Positions 1 through 7,701 of a stretch of DNA of 64,000 nucleotides are shown piece after piece. A program made the position numbers and the translations under genes. Position 1 is the stretch's first letter. Each line of letters begins with the position of its first letter. The notes under the pieces are model-generated. The model had not been told where the DNA came from and ran no database searches. It saw only the letters and a program-made list of their open reading frames with translations. This DNA comes from Prorocentrum cordatum (lineage: Eukaryota; Sar; Dinophyceae; Prorocentrales; Prorocentraceae): assembly GCA_963575745.1 (NCBI GenBank), contig CAUYUJ010016471.1, forward strand, positions 531,335 to 595,334, written 5' to 3'.

Positions 1-880
1 GACATCCTCGGACGAGCTCTGCTTCGCAGCCCTCGCCTTGGGCTTCGAAGGCGCCTTGGGCTTCCGAGGCGCCTTGATGGACTTCTGGGGCTTCTCCTGG
101 AGCGAGGCGTTCTTGTCCTCCCTGGGCACATGCTCTATGCCCTTGCTCTCCTCGCCGCCGCCGCCCTTGTCACCGGGCACCTGGCGCTCGGGCGTCTTCT
201 CGCTCAAGCGCGCGCGCTTGCTGGGGCTGTCAGCTGGCGCTTCCTGGCAGGCTGGCTCGCTGGAGCCATCAGCCTTCTTGTCCTCGCTGGGCTGCATAGC
301 GTCGCTGGGCAGCGTGGCGGCGGCGGGCCTCTTGCACACGGGCCGACCTCCCGTCTCCGAAGTCTCCGAAGGTTTCACATCAGGCGGATGGGCGCACATC
401 CACTCGCACTTCCGCTGCTTCACGGCCTGAGCGTCGATGACCCCGCTGCAGTACAGGTTCACTAACTCTGCCATGTATGCTTCGGCCTCCACCTTCAACT
501 GGTCCGAATAGTTCGTGATCACCATTTGCCCGCAAGCACCAGAGCCTTTTGTGGTATATCTGCAGCAGCGTCTGCCTGCGCTCGTACATCAGCTTGAGCT
601 GCACGGGCTGCTGGTCCTTCTTGTGCGGCGCCTGGTACACGACGCCCCTCCTGACGCTCTTCAGCATGTTGAGCTTGAGCTCCTCCACCGTCAATGTTGG
701 GATCTCCCACTTCACCGTTCCAAAGTACGCCACCGCGAGCTCGTTCGGCTGCGCGTCGGCATGTGGAAGCTCTGGGCCACGCGTGGCCATCTCCTTGATC
801 TTCGTGTCCGCGATGAGCTCGCCGTGCTCATCTCTCTGGACCTTGTATCGGTAGGCGACCTCATGGCGGGGAAAAACCAG
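1..880 (-). CDS. Lys/Pro-rich hypothetical protein, 3' exons, runs off the left edge
   Basis: I do not recognise this protein. Read right to left, an open frame from about 880 gives HEVAYRYKVQRDEHGEL and then a soluble helical stretch containing EELKLNMLKSVRRGVVYQ. The frame changes between about 545 and 520 and continues as YMAELVNLYCSGVIDAQ, followed by a tail rich in Lys and Pro (KAPRKPKAPSKPKARAAK) that is still open at base 1. The frame change fits either a short or non-canonical intron or a 1-base indel. The conserved-looking amino-acid texture and strong codon bias argue for real coding sequence. The acidic open frame at 1445-2161 on the same strand is probably an upstream exon of the same gene, with an intron of roughly 500-600 bp between. 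No start or stop is visible in this part. Dinoflagellate predicted proteomes contain many such charged proteins of unknown role; a nuclear location is only a guess. Confidence 0.45.
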
Positions 881-1444
881 GAGGCCACATGGAAGAGGCA
901 GGAGGAAGATCCGACATCGAGGGGGGAGGAGAGGATATGGAGGAGGACGAAGCAGCTGAGGAGCTGAAGGGGGGGAAAGTTAGGACGACGAGACGCGACC
1001 ATATCCGATCAAGACGAGGACGGGTTGGCCAATCAAGGACACGTGTCTACCCTCCCCTCTAGCCCCGTTCTCCTTTATTCATTCTCCTGCTCATCTTTCC
1101 TCCCTCCACCCATCGTGCCTCCTTGCCAGCCGAGGCCCCGGGTCCTCGAGATGGGCCTCGAGAACAAGGCCGCCGCCGTGGGCGACCAGGCCCAGCAAAG
1201 CCCTGTGTATGGGAACGGTGTCCCGTCGGGACCCTCTGGGGCCCCCTTCCTATCTCTGACTGGGGCCTCTCGGATTTCGGGCGGGGGACTCGAGGCCATC
1301 ACGGGGCCGATCACTCGCTCCCGTTTCCTTGGCTTCGCGTTCCGAAGTTTGTTCTGCGGAGCTCGTGAGGGAATTCTGCGGGGCCCCGTTGGGGCCTCCG
1401 AGGGCGCGAGTTCCGTGAATATTCCGACTCAGGAGGGCCAGCCT

Positions 1445-2161
1445 CTAGACAAGGCCCGACGTGGCCCCAGGAACGCTTTCAGAGATCACCGATGGGGGGT
1501 CAATGGGTGAGGCCCGCGGGACCTTCATCTCTCGATCGTACATGTAGTGGTAACCGTTCTCGTCGTCGGCCGCGGGCCTCTTCATGAAGACCGAGGGCTT
1601 GCGCAGAACCTTGAGGTCCTTCTTCTCCTCGTTCTCCTCCTCGCTCTCCTCCCCCTCGCCCTCCTCGTCCAGTTCATTGTCGTCGGCATCTTCGCCAGCG
1701 TCGTCAGCTCCCGATCCGTCATCCCCCTCGGGCTCGTTCAAGAAAGGCATGACCCATCTCGGAGCCCTTTTGCCCGCTCGTTTCTTGGCTTTGCTGACGC
1801 CTTTAGCAACATCGTGGATCATTGCACGCATCCTCAAAGACTGTTTTTTGGCCCACAGTTTCAACTCACCACCTGTCAAGTGCCAACCCTTGTTCTCCTC
1901 CTTCCCAGCCAGCTCCGTAAATGCCTTCGTCGACGCCGATTGATTGATCGATCCGTTGGGGAAGGCCTCGAGAAGGTCTTTCAAGAAGGGGGTCCACTCC
2001 TTAATCGTATCGTCGTCCTTCGCACCCTCATTGAGTGTCTCTCTGTATTTGAACTTCGCCGCCGAAGACACCTGGCACGATTTTGCAATCACCTCTGTTC
2101 CTCGCCTCCACCCCAACAGTAAGCGATTCCTCCTACTCCTCCTGCTCGTCACCTTCCTCAC
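1445..2161 (-). CDS. Acidic hypothetical protein, probable 5' exon(s) of the gene at 1-880
   Basis: An open frame of 238 codons. The N-terminal third is basic (MRKVTSRRSRRNRLLLGWRR), the middle carries KKRAGKRAPRWVMPFLNEP, and then comes a run of about 45 Asp/Glu-rich residues followed by FMKRPAADDENGYHYMYDRE. Basic block, acidic block and KRPA motif recur in uncharacterised dinoflagellate proteins. The stop near 1445 may lie in intron sequence, because coding texture weakens after GYHYMYDREMKVPR, at about 1520. A plus-strand frame covers the same DNA but translates to a Ser/Leu-rich low-complexity sequence, so the minus strand is preferred. No catalytic motif, signal peptide or membrane span is evident. 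Confidence 0.4.
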   Translation of the reverse strand: MRKVTSRRSRRNRLLLGWRRGTEVIAKSCQVSSAAKFKYRETLNEGAKDDDTIKEWTPFLKDLLEAFPNGSINQSASTKAFTELAGKEENKGWHLTGGELKLWAKKQSLRMRAMIHDVAKGVSKAKKRAGKRAPRWVMPFLNEPEGDDGSGADDAGEDADDNELDEEGEGEESEEENEEKKDLKVLRKPSVFMKRPAADDENGYHYMYDREMKVPRASPIDPPSVISESVPGATSGLV

Positions 2162-2493
2162 CTTCTCTTTTTCATTATGTAATCGGGTCCTCCGTCCTCG
2201 TCCTCATCCCCCCCGTGCCGAACTCTCTATCTCCTCCCTCCTCCATCGCCTCCCTATTTCTCCTCCGCCTCCATCCTGGGTTGGTATATTCGGTAACTCC
2301 GCTGACGTGCCGACTGATGATCTGGAACAGCCCGTCCGCGTCGTCACCCCGAACACGCGAGACTGCCGCCGCTGGGACCTCCGCCATATGGCGCGGCGAT
2401 CCGCCAGCGGGATGGCACAAGCCTTGCTTGCGCCAGGGCCCTTGGTCCAAAACGGCCCTCCCATCAGGAGGGGGGGGGGGGGGTGAGGGGAGT
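2162..2493. other. No gene seen; C/T-rich stretch ending in a G homopolymer
   Basis: I see no supportable gene. The plus strand is C/T-rich at 2130-2280, where the upstream region of the minus-strand gene would lie. A run of 14 G occupies 2470-2483, directly before the CCAA repeat, and may be length-variable in assemblies. Confidence 0.5.
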
Positions 2494-2554
2494 CCAACCA
2501 ACCAACCAACCAACCAACCAACCAACCAACCAGCCAACCAACCAACCAACCAAG
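2494..2554. repeat. CCAA tetranucleotide microsatellite
   Basis: About 14 copies of CCAA with one CCAG variant. A shorter tract of the same tetranucleotide recurs at 2740-2755. Each open frame through it translates to Thr-Asn-Gln-Pro or Trp-Leu-Val-Gly repeats, which I treat as non-coding. Confidence 0.9.
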
Positions 2555-2778
2555 CCAGCAGCCATGCCAATCACGAGTCAATCAGCCAACCAACCAGTCA
2601 CGCAGACGACTGCCCTGCCAGCCTGCGAGCTGGGGCGGCCATCGAGCCCGACAGACGAAATTATAGCATAAACATGGCAACAACATGATCCACCCTCATA
2701 CAGACAGCAACATAATTAAGCAAACAGGCTTTCTCTCAACCAACCAACCAACCAACAGCCCATCACTCACATCGATTC

Positions 2779-2818
2779 ATATATATATATATATATATAT
2801 ATTCTTTTTTTTTTTTAT
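2779..2818. repeat. AT dinucleotide repeat followed by a T-rich run
   Basis: Twelve AT dinucleotides (2779-2802) followed by a T-rich run. One of the few AT-rich spots in the left half of the window. Confidence 0.9.
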
Positions 2819-2898
2819 TTGTTTGTGACATAATTCCTCGTCCTTCTTTTTTCCCCTGGCGGCGTTCATGCGCGAACGCATCCATGCGAAACGCGCTA

Positions 2899-2931
2899 CC
2901 ATAGATCATTTCCAATGGAAATGATCTATGG
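2899..2931. repeat. 33-bp near-perfect palindrome
   Basis: Two perfect 16-bp arms (CCATAGATCATTTCCA and its reverse complement) separated by a single A at 2915. This is too long for chance. It heads a cluster of smaller hairpins (2941-2992) that ends at the edge of the recombinase retroelement. It may be a terminal structure of a small mobile element or a scar of the retroelement's lost 5' end. Confidence 0.85.
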
Positions 2932-2940
2932 CATGAATAT

Positions 2941-2992
2941 AAGGGTTAGACCCTTAAAATAAGGGTCCACGCGCGTGGTCCTTAAAATAAGG
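2941..2992. repeat. Cluster of short perfect hairpins
   Basis: Successive inverted repeats: AAGGGT-tag-ACCCTT (2941-2955), CCCTTA-aaa-TAAGGG (2951-2965), the 12-bp palindrome CCACGCGCGTGG (2967-2978), and TCCTTA-aaa-TAAGG after it. The first two share an arm, so they are mutually exclusive structures. The sequence TTAAAATAAGG occurs twice. Retroelement coding sequence opens immediately after it. Confidence 0.7.
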
Positions 2993-3032
2993 CCCAACGC
3001 ACCACAGGGTTCTTGGCGGCCAGCCTGAGGAG

Positions 3033-4052
3033 GTGCAGACGATGAAGGATTGTGCTTGCGAGCGATTGGACGACGTGGGGCTGTCCACTCACGAGCACGT
3101 CGAGGCCCAGACTCAGTCGGAAGTGCTGGGCGTGGCGATCGATGGCGGCAAGGGTATTGTGGCCACGTCGCTCAAGAGGATGTGGAAAGTCGACAGCCTG
3201 CTGACTTGGCTGCTGGACCGTGGAGTTGCCTCGGGGCACCAGCTGGAGTCAACCGTTGGCCACCTGACCTTCATTTTCATGCTCCGTCGCCCCCTGTTGT
3301 CGGTTTTGTCTGCGACCTACCAGTTCATTCGCAGCGCTGGTGGTGAGCAGGTCGACCTCTGGCCCTCTGTGCGGGCCGAGCTTAGTGCAGCGCGAGCCCT
3401 GTTACCCTTTGCCTTTGCTCAGTGGAGATTGCCCTGGCATGGCGAGGTGGTGGCGACGGACGCCTGCCCTACAGGATGGGGAGTTGTCGAGAGCTCTTGG
3501 AGTGACAAAAATGTGAAACAGGTTGGGAGGGTCGACGAGCGTATGCGATTTCGGGTCCGTCAAGATATGGCTCATCGTGCACACGCTCTTGCAGGTTCTC
3601 GAGATGCCCTGGAGGACAAGTTCACCGTGTACGTCCCTAAGGGGACGAATGACCCGAACGAGTACTGGGAGGAGGACCCCAAGTTCCCCGACATCAGGCC
3701 CGACTGGATCCACGAGGCCCCCTGGAGGTTTGTATACGCTGGAAGGTTCTGCCGTAGGGAAGCCATTCACATTCTGGAGGCGAAGGGGATGATCTGGGCC
3801 CTTCGCCGGCTCGCAAAGCGCCCTGGTATCGGTGGTCGTCATGTCGTCTTCTTGGGGGATAACATGGGCCAGATCTTGGCGTTCTGCAAGGGGAGGGCCT
3901 CGGATTTCCAGATGAACATCTGCTGTCGAAGGTGGTGCGCCCTTTCCCTGGCCCTCAACATCCGTTGCCATGTTCGTTGGGTACCGTCTGAGCTCAATCC
4001 CGCCGACGGGCCTTCGCGGCGGCACGAGCCCGGGCACAAGCGGCCGAAGCCC
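3033..4052 (+). pseudogene. Reverse transcriptase C-terminus and RNase H (YR retroelement)
   Basis: The frame starts inside the RT thumb/connection region. HLTFIFMLRRPLLSVLSATY matches the conserved helix before RNase H in DIRS-type polyproteins. RNase H follows: the first Asp in VATDACPTGWG (Asp codon at 3459), a second in FLGDNMGQILAF (3858) and the characteristic WVPSELNPADGPSR end (to about 4020). RNase H removes the RNA strand of the RNA-DNA hybrid during reverse transcription. The RT fingers and palm with the catalytic YxDD are absent, so this copy cannot be autonomous. The same frame stays open to 5990, but between about 4050 and 5220 it is a shadow of the recombinase gene. Confidence 0.75.
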
Positions 4053-5298
4053 GATGCGGTCGCAGGGGCCGACCCGGCCGCCGCCGGTTCGGCGAGAGGA
4101 TCGGCGCCTGTTGAGCAACGGACGCAGTGCTGCACAGAAGGCGTCGGCTATTCCGTCGGCTCGGCCGCGGAGGGAGATCCCGCGTCTGCCGAGGAGCGTG
4201 CCGATCTCGCAGCCGGCGAAGCTGAGGAGGCTGAGTACGGCGCTGGTGAGGCAGGACCGCTTCTCGGTGGAGGCCGACGCCCTCGGCCGCTCGTTCCTGG
4301 AGACGAAGGCCGTGGGGGAGAAGGTCGACCAGCAGTACGTGGAGGTGATGGAGGGTTTCGTGCAGGACTGCGCCAGGCTCGGTCTCTCGCTCGACTCCCC
4401 GGAGGAGGTCGACTTCGCCCTGATCGAGGTGTTCGACGAGAAGTTCTTCAACGGCATGGACGGGAGCGTCGGGCACTACCTGCTGGCGGCCATCAAGGGC
4501 CTCCGCCCGGAGTTTGGGCGAGCTGGGACCCTTCGGCTTCCCCGCGCCCACCGTGCCCTCCAGGGCTGGGACCGCCTGGCGCCTGGGCAGTCGCGGCTCC
4601 CCGAGGCGCGACCGGTGTGGGCGGCCCTGATGGTGGAGCTGGTGCGGGCGGGCTTCCGCACGATGGCCATCGAGACGCTGGCCGCGCTTGTGACCTACGC
4701 GCGGCCTGGGGAGATTCACGAGCTGAAGGCGAAGTGGCTCATCCCCCCGTCGTCGAACGTGGGTCCCCACTGGACGTTCGTCATCCGGCCGTCCGAGGAG
4801 CTGAGACCGACCAAGGTGGGGATCTACGACGACACCGTCATCTGGGACAAAGAGGAGGCGTGGACCACGCAGCTGCTGCGCGAGCTGGTGCGCGGCAAGA
4901 GCGGCGACGAGCCCGTCTTCAACTACAGCTACGCCGCGTACCTGAAGCAGTTCAAGGCGGCTGCGAAGCGGCTGGGGCTCCCAGAGCTGGTCCCTTACCA
5001 GCTCCGCCACAGCGGCGCGTCGTGGGATCGGCTGCAGCTGCGACGCACGCTGGGCGAGATCATGAAGCGTGGCCGCTGGGGCAGCCACAAAAGCGTCGCC
5101 CGCTACGAGAAGGGCGGCCGTGTGCAGGCGCAGTGGCAGCGGCTGCCCAAAGGCTTCCAGCAGTTCGCCCTGTGGTGCGAGGCCAACCTGCAGTGCGTGA
5201 TGCTGAACGGCCTCGCCCCGCCCGCCGCACCGTCGCTGCCGCGCAGTGGGCTTTTGAGGACGTCTACTCCGGCTGCGGAGGTGTCGCGGCGGAAGTGA
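3970..5298 (+). CDS. Tyrosine recombinase of the YR retroelement
   Basis: A 442-codon frame that overlaps the RNase H end by about 80 bp in the +1 frame. The first ~85 residues are basic and low-complexity. An N-terminal core-binding region follows (DRFSVEADALGRSF to DEKFFNGMDG). The catalytic domain shows the first Arg in TYARPGEIHELK (about residue 245), box II in PYQLRHSGAS (Arg about 346, His about 347) and the nucleophilic Tyr in VARYEKGG (about 379), preceded by GRWGSHKS. These residues make the 3'-phosphotyrosine intermediate that joins a circular cDNA to the target, which is why such elements leave no target-site duplication. The frame is intact over its full length, unlike the truncated RT. 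Confidence 0.85.
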   Translation: MFVGYRLSSIPPTGLRGGTSPGTSGRSPMRSQGPTRPPPVRREDRRLLSNGRSAAQKASAIPSARPRREIPRLPRSVPISQPAKLRRLSTALVRQDRFSVEADALGRSFLETKAVGEKVDQQYVEVMEGFVQDCARLGLSLDSPEEVDFALIEVFDEKFFNGMDGSVGHYLLAAIKGLRPEFGRAGTLRLPRAHRALQGWDRLAPGQSRLPEARPVWAALMVELVRAGFRTMAIETLAALVTYARPGEIHELKAKWLIPPSSNVGPHWTFVIRPSEELRPTKVGIYDDTVIWDKEEAWTTQLLRELVRGKSGDEPVFNYSYAAYLKQFKAAAKRLGLPELVPYQLRHSGASWDRLQLRRTLGEIMKRGRWGSHKSVARYEKGGRVQAQWQRLPKGFQQFALWCEANLQCVMLNGLAPPAAPSLPRSGLLRTSTPAAEVSRRK

Positions 5299-5990
5299 CT
5301 AAACTTGGAGGCCGTGCTACAGTGACCGATGTCGTGCATGGCCCAGATCACGATCTAACAAAGAATCAAAATCAACAAAGACTTTTGAATCGAGTCCGGA
5401 CTGGCAGAGTAAAAGGTGTGATGATCGCAACTCCCTGTCACACACTGAGCCGGGCACGTCGTGGGCGCCCACCGCCGCTCCGATCCAACGAGTTTCCCTG
5501 GGGCCTGGCAGAGCTCAGTGCCGTGGACATGGAGAAGGTGCGTATCGGTAACTTGCTGACCAGGTTCACGATAAAGCTGGTACGCCTCTGCCTGAGAATG
5601 AAGGTCCCGTGCATCGTCGAGAACCCTCTCACCTCAATGTTCTGGATCCTTCCTGAGGTTCTAAGGTTTCTCGCCTGTCCGCAAGTCAAATGGGAACAAG
5701 TAGATTTTTGCCAATTCGGAACCCGATGGAGAAAAGCAACTAGACTCATGCTGTGTAATATACCTGACGACGTGTGTAGGACTCTGGACTCTTTTAAGTG
5801 TAAAGGGCGGGGGGTGTGCTCTCGGTCTGGTCGCCCCCACCTCGAGCTCTCTGGCAAAGCCCCGAATGGGAAATTCTGGACCTTAATTGCACAGCCCTAC
5901 CCCCCCCGCCTTTGTAAAAAGCTCGCCGAGGTTTTTCACTCATGTCATCTCGCTCGGTCTGGTCAGGGACTGCTTTCAAACTTGTCGTGA
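5223..5990 (+). CDS. C5-cytosine-methyltransferase-like domain of the YR retroelement
   Basis: About 250 residues in the same frame as RNase H, overlapping the recombinase end by about 75 bp. Visible motifs fit a SAM-dependent C5 methylase: FEDVYSGCGGVAAEVTKLGG (SAM-binding motif I) followed by VTDVVHGPDHD (acidic residue of motif II), IATPCHTLSRARRG (motif IV, Pro-Cys nucleophile, Cys codon 5436) and CIVENPLTSMFW (motif VI, Glu-Asn, Glu codon 5619). The DPPY motif of the adenine methylases reported in classical DIRS elements is not present. The domain ends in a cysteine/histidine-containing tail and a stop at 5990. The target-recognition region is short or diverged. Activity is unproven; the fold assignment rests on motif order and spacing. 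Confidence 0.6.
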   Translation, partial: RRTVAAAQWAFEDVYSGCGGVAAEVTKLGGRATVTDVVHGPDHDLTKNQNQQRLLNRVRTGRVKGVMIATPCHTLSRARRGRPPPLRSNEFPWGLAELSAVDMEKVRIGNLLTRFTIKLVRLCLRMKVPCIVENPLTSMFWILPEVLRFLACPQVKWEQVDFCQFGTRWRKATRLMLCNIPDDVCRTLDSFKCKGRGVCSRSGRPHLELSGKAPNGKFWTLIAQPYPPRLCKKLAEVFHSCHLARSGQGLLSNLS

Positions 5991-6037
5991 TCTAAGGATC
6001 CCAGGGCATTCATGGGCCCGGGGCACAAAGTGGTCTT

Positions 6038-6157
6038 GGGTCTCTGGAGAAGCTTTCAGAGGCTCTGCCGTTGTAAAGCGTTCGTGAGATGACGTTGTCT
6101 CGTCTGGCTGCACACTGCATGATATAGAAGCGTCTGCGTGAGAACGATCGCCCTCAT
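6038..6157 (+). repeat. Split direct repeat, first copy (B1)
   Basis: 120 bp starting GGGTCTCTGGAGAAGC and ending ATCGCCCTCAT. By eye it is identical to 6297-6416. It lies 47 bp after the methyltransferase stop. The 139 bp between copies (6158-6296) would be the A2 segment in the A1-ORF-B1-A2-B2 scheme. Confidence 0.9.
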
Positions 6158-6296
6158 GGCACTGTCTTTGACTGGAATGAGGGCGGGTGGAAACTGCGAG
6201 AGTGGGAAGCGACCGCGGCCCATTTTTGCTCAAAGTTTTCCCTCCCGATTTTATGTGACTCTCTTTGCCCAACCCTGCTGTCCCTGACCTTGCCTG

Positions 6297-6416
6297 GGGT
6301 CTCTGGAGAAGCTTTCAGAGGCTCTGCCGTTGTAAAGCGTTCGTGAGATGACGTTGTCTCGTCTGGCTGCACACTGCATGATATAGAAGCGTCTGCGTGA
6401 GAACGATCGCCCTCAT
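6297..6416 (+). repeat. Split direct repeat, second copy (B2)
   Basis: Second 120-bp copy of the repeat at 6038. It runs into the palindrome CTCATAATTATGAG (6412-6425), which is taken as the right end of the element. Confidence 0.9.
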
Positions 6417-6539
6417 AATTATGAGTGCTCAGGGACGTACCCAACCCTTCGATTTACATACATGTTGCGACTCTCGTGGGGACAGCGTAGTTCCAAAATA
6501 ACATGTGGAAATAGTACGCGGACGTATGTGTAGTCATTT

Positions 6540-7590
6540 TGAACACGTCGCCACGGCGGGCGAGGGTTCGGCTGGTCAGCGTATTCCCCCCACTCCGCCG
6601 TGCCTCCCAAGAGTCCACGAAGGTGGCGACAGTTGCGCACTTCGCAGCCCTCCCGGGAGCCGCGAGGAGACCTCGGCTGGGTCTGCGTACTCCCCCCACT
6701 CAGCCGTGCCTTCCAGGAGACCACCGACTGGCGACAGATGCGCACTTCGAAGCCTCCCAAGGAGCCGCGAGGTGTCGGTTGGGCCTGCGTCTTCCCCAAC
6801 ACACGAAAGTTTCCCAGGGGGCCGTGAGGCCTCGGCTGGGTCTGCGTACCACCCTTCGGGCCTCCCAGGAGCCTACGAAAGTGGAAACAGTCGCGCAGTT
6901 CGCAGCCACCCAGGCATCCGCGAGGTCTCGGCTGGGCGCGCGTGGACCTCCATTCCGCAGGAGCGCAGGAACCCACGACAATGGCGACACTTGCATTGTT
7001 CGCAGCCACCCAGAGATCCGCGAGGTCTCGGGGTCTCGGCCGGGTGCGTGTACACCTCTACTCCGGTCGACCCTCCAGGAGCCCCAGAAAGCGGAGACAG
7101 CTGCGCACTTTGCAGCCATCAAGGGAACCGCGAGGTCTCGGCTGGGTGCGCGTACACCACTCCGCTTGACCTCCCAGGAGCCCACTACAGTGGCGACGGC
7201 TGCGCACTTCGCAGCAACCCAGGGAGCCGCGAGGTCTCGGCTGGGTGCGCGTGGACCTCCACTCCACTGGACCTCCCAGGAGCCCACGAGAATTGCGACA
7301 GAAAGCCGCGAGGTCTGAAAGGACCCCTTGTTGCCCTCACCTCCGCCGTGCCTCCCAGGAACCCACGAAAGTGGTGACAGTTGCACAGCTTGCAGCTCCC
7401 CAGGGAGCCGCGAGGTCTCAAAGGAATCCCCGTTGCCCTCACCTCCGCCGTGCCTCCCAGGAGCCCACGAAAGTGGCGCCAGTTGTGCAGTTCGCAGCCC
7501 CTGAGAGAGCCGCGAGGTCTCAAAGGGATCCCCGCTGCCCTCACCTCCGCCGTGCCTCCCAGGAGCCCGCGAAAGTGGCGCAGGTACGAG
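6540..7590 (+). repeat. Minisatellite, ~100-bp unit, about 10 copies
   Basis: Diverged tandem copies recognised by GCCGCGAGGTCTCGGCTGGG, then CCTCCCAGGAGCCCACGA, GTGGCGACAGTTGCGCAC and TTCGCAGCCACCCAGGGA. Landmark spacing is mostly 95-110 bp with two short units. The last three units (7300-7580) form a subtype in which CTCGGCTGGG is replaced by TCAAAGGAATCCCC. Open frames on both strands are a by-product of high GC and the unit sequence. Confidence 0.85.
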
Positions 7591-7647
7591 CAAGGGGGGC
7601 AAGGAAGCATGAGGCAGGGGGAGAGGGGAGGAGGAGGGTGGAGTCAG

Positions 7648-7701
7648 GAGGAGGGGGGATGAGGAGGAGGAGGAGGAGGAGGAGGAGGAGGAGGAGGAAT
7701 G
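7648..7701. repeat. GGA/GAG microsatellite
   Basis: Purine-rich trinucleotide run, mostly GGA, directly after the minisatellite and a further purine-rich stretch (7610-7650). Confidence 0.85.

Larger units (their letters stand above)
3003..6425 (+). mobile_element. Tyrosine-recombinase retrotransposon (DIRS/Ngaro order), 5'-truncated
   Basis: Domain order is the end of a reverse transcriptase, RNase H, tyrosine recombinase and a methyltransferase-like domain, followed by two identical 120-bp direct repeats (6038-6157 and 6297-6416). RT plus tyrosine recombinase in place of a DDE integrase defines the DIRS order. A B1-A2-B2 arrangement at the 3' side is the split-direct-repeat layout of the Ngaro/PAT-like branch rather than the inverted repeats of classical DIRS. 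The matching A1 copy and the RT palm are missing upstream, so the 5' part is deleted. The left boundary is uncertain. The right boundary is placed at a 14-bp palindrome (6412-6425). Confidence 0.7.

Noticed and set aside
3033-5990. One 985-codon protein read straight through in a single frame
   Set aside because: The middle (about 4050-5220) is Arg/Gly/Ala-rich nonsense, while the +1 frame over it encodes a clean tyrosine recombinase. Only the two ends of the long frame are real.
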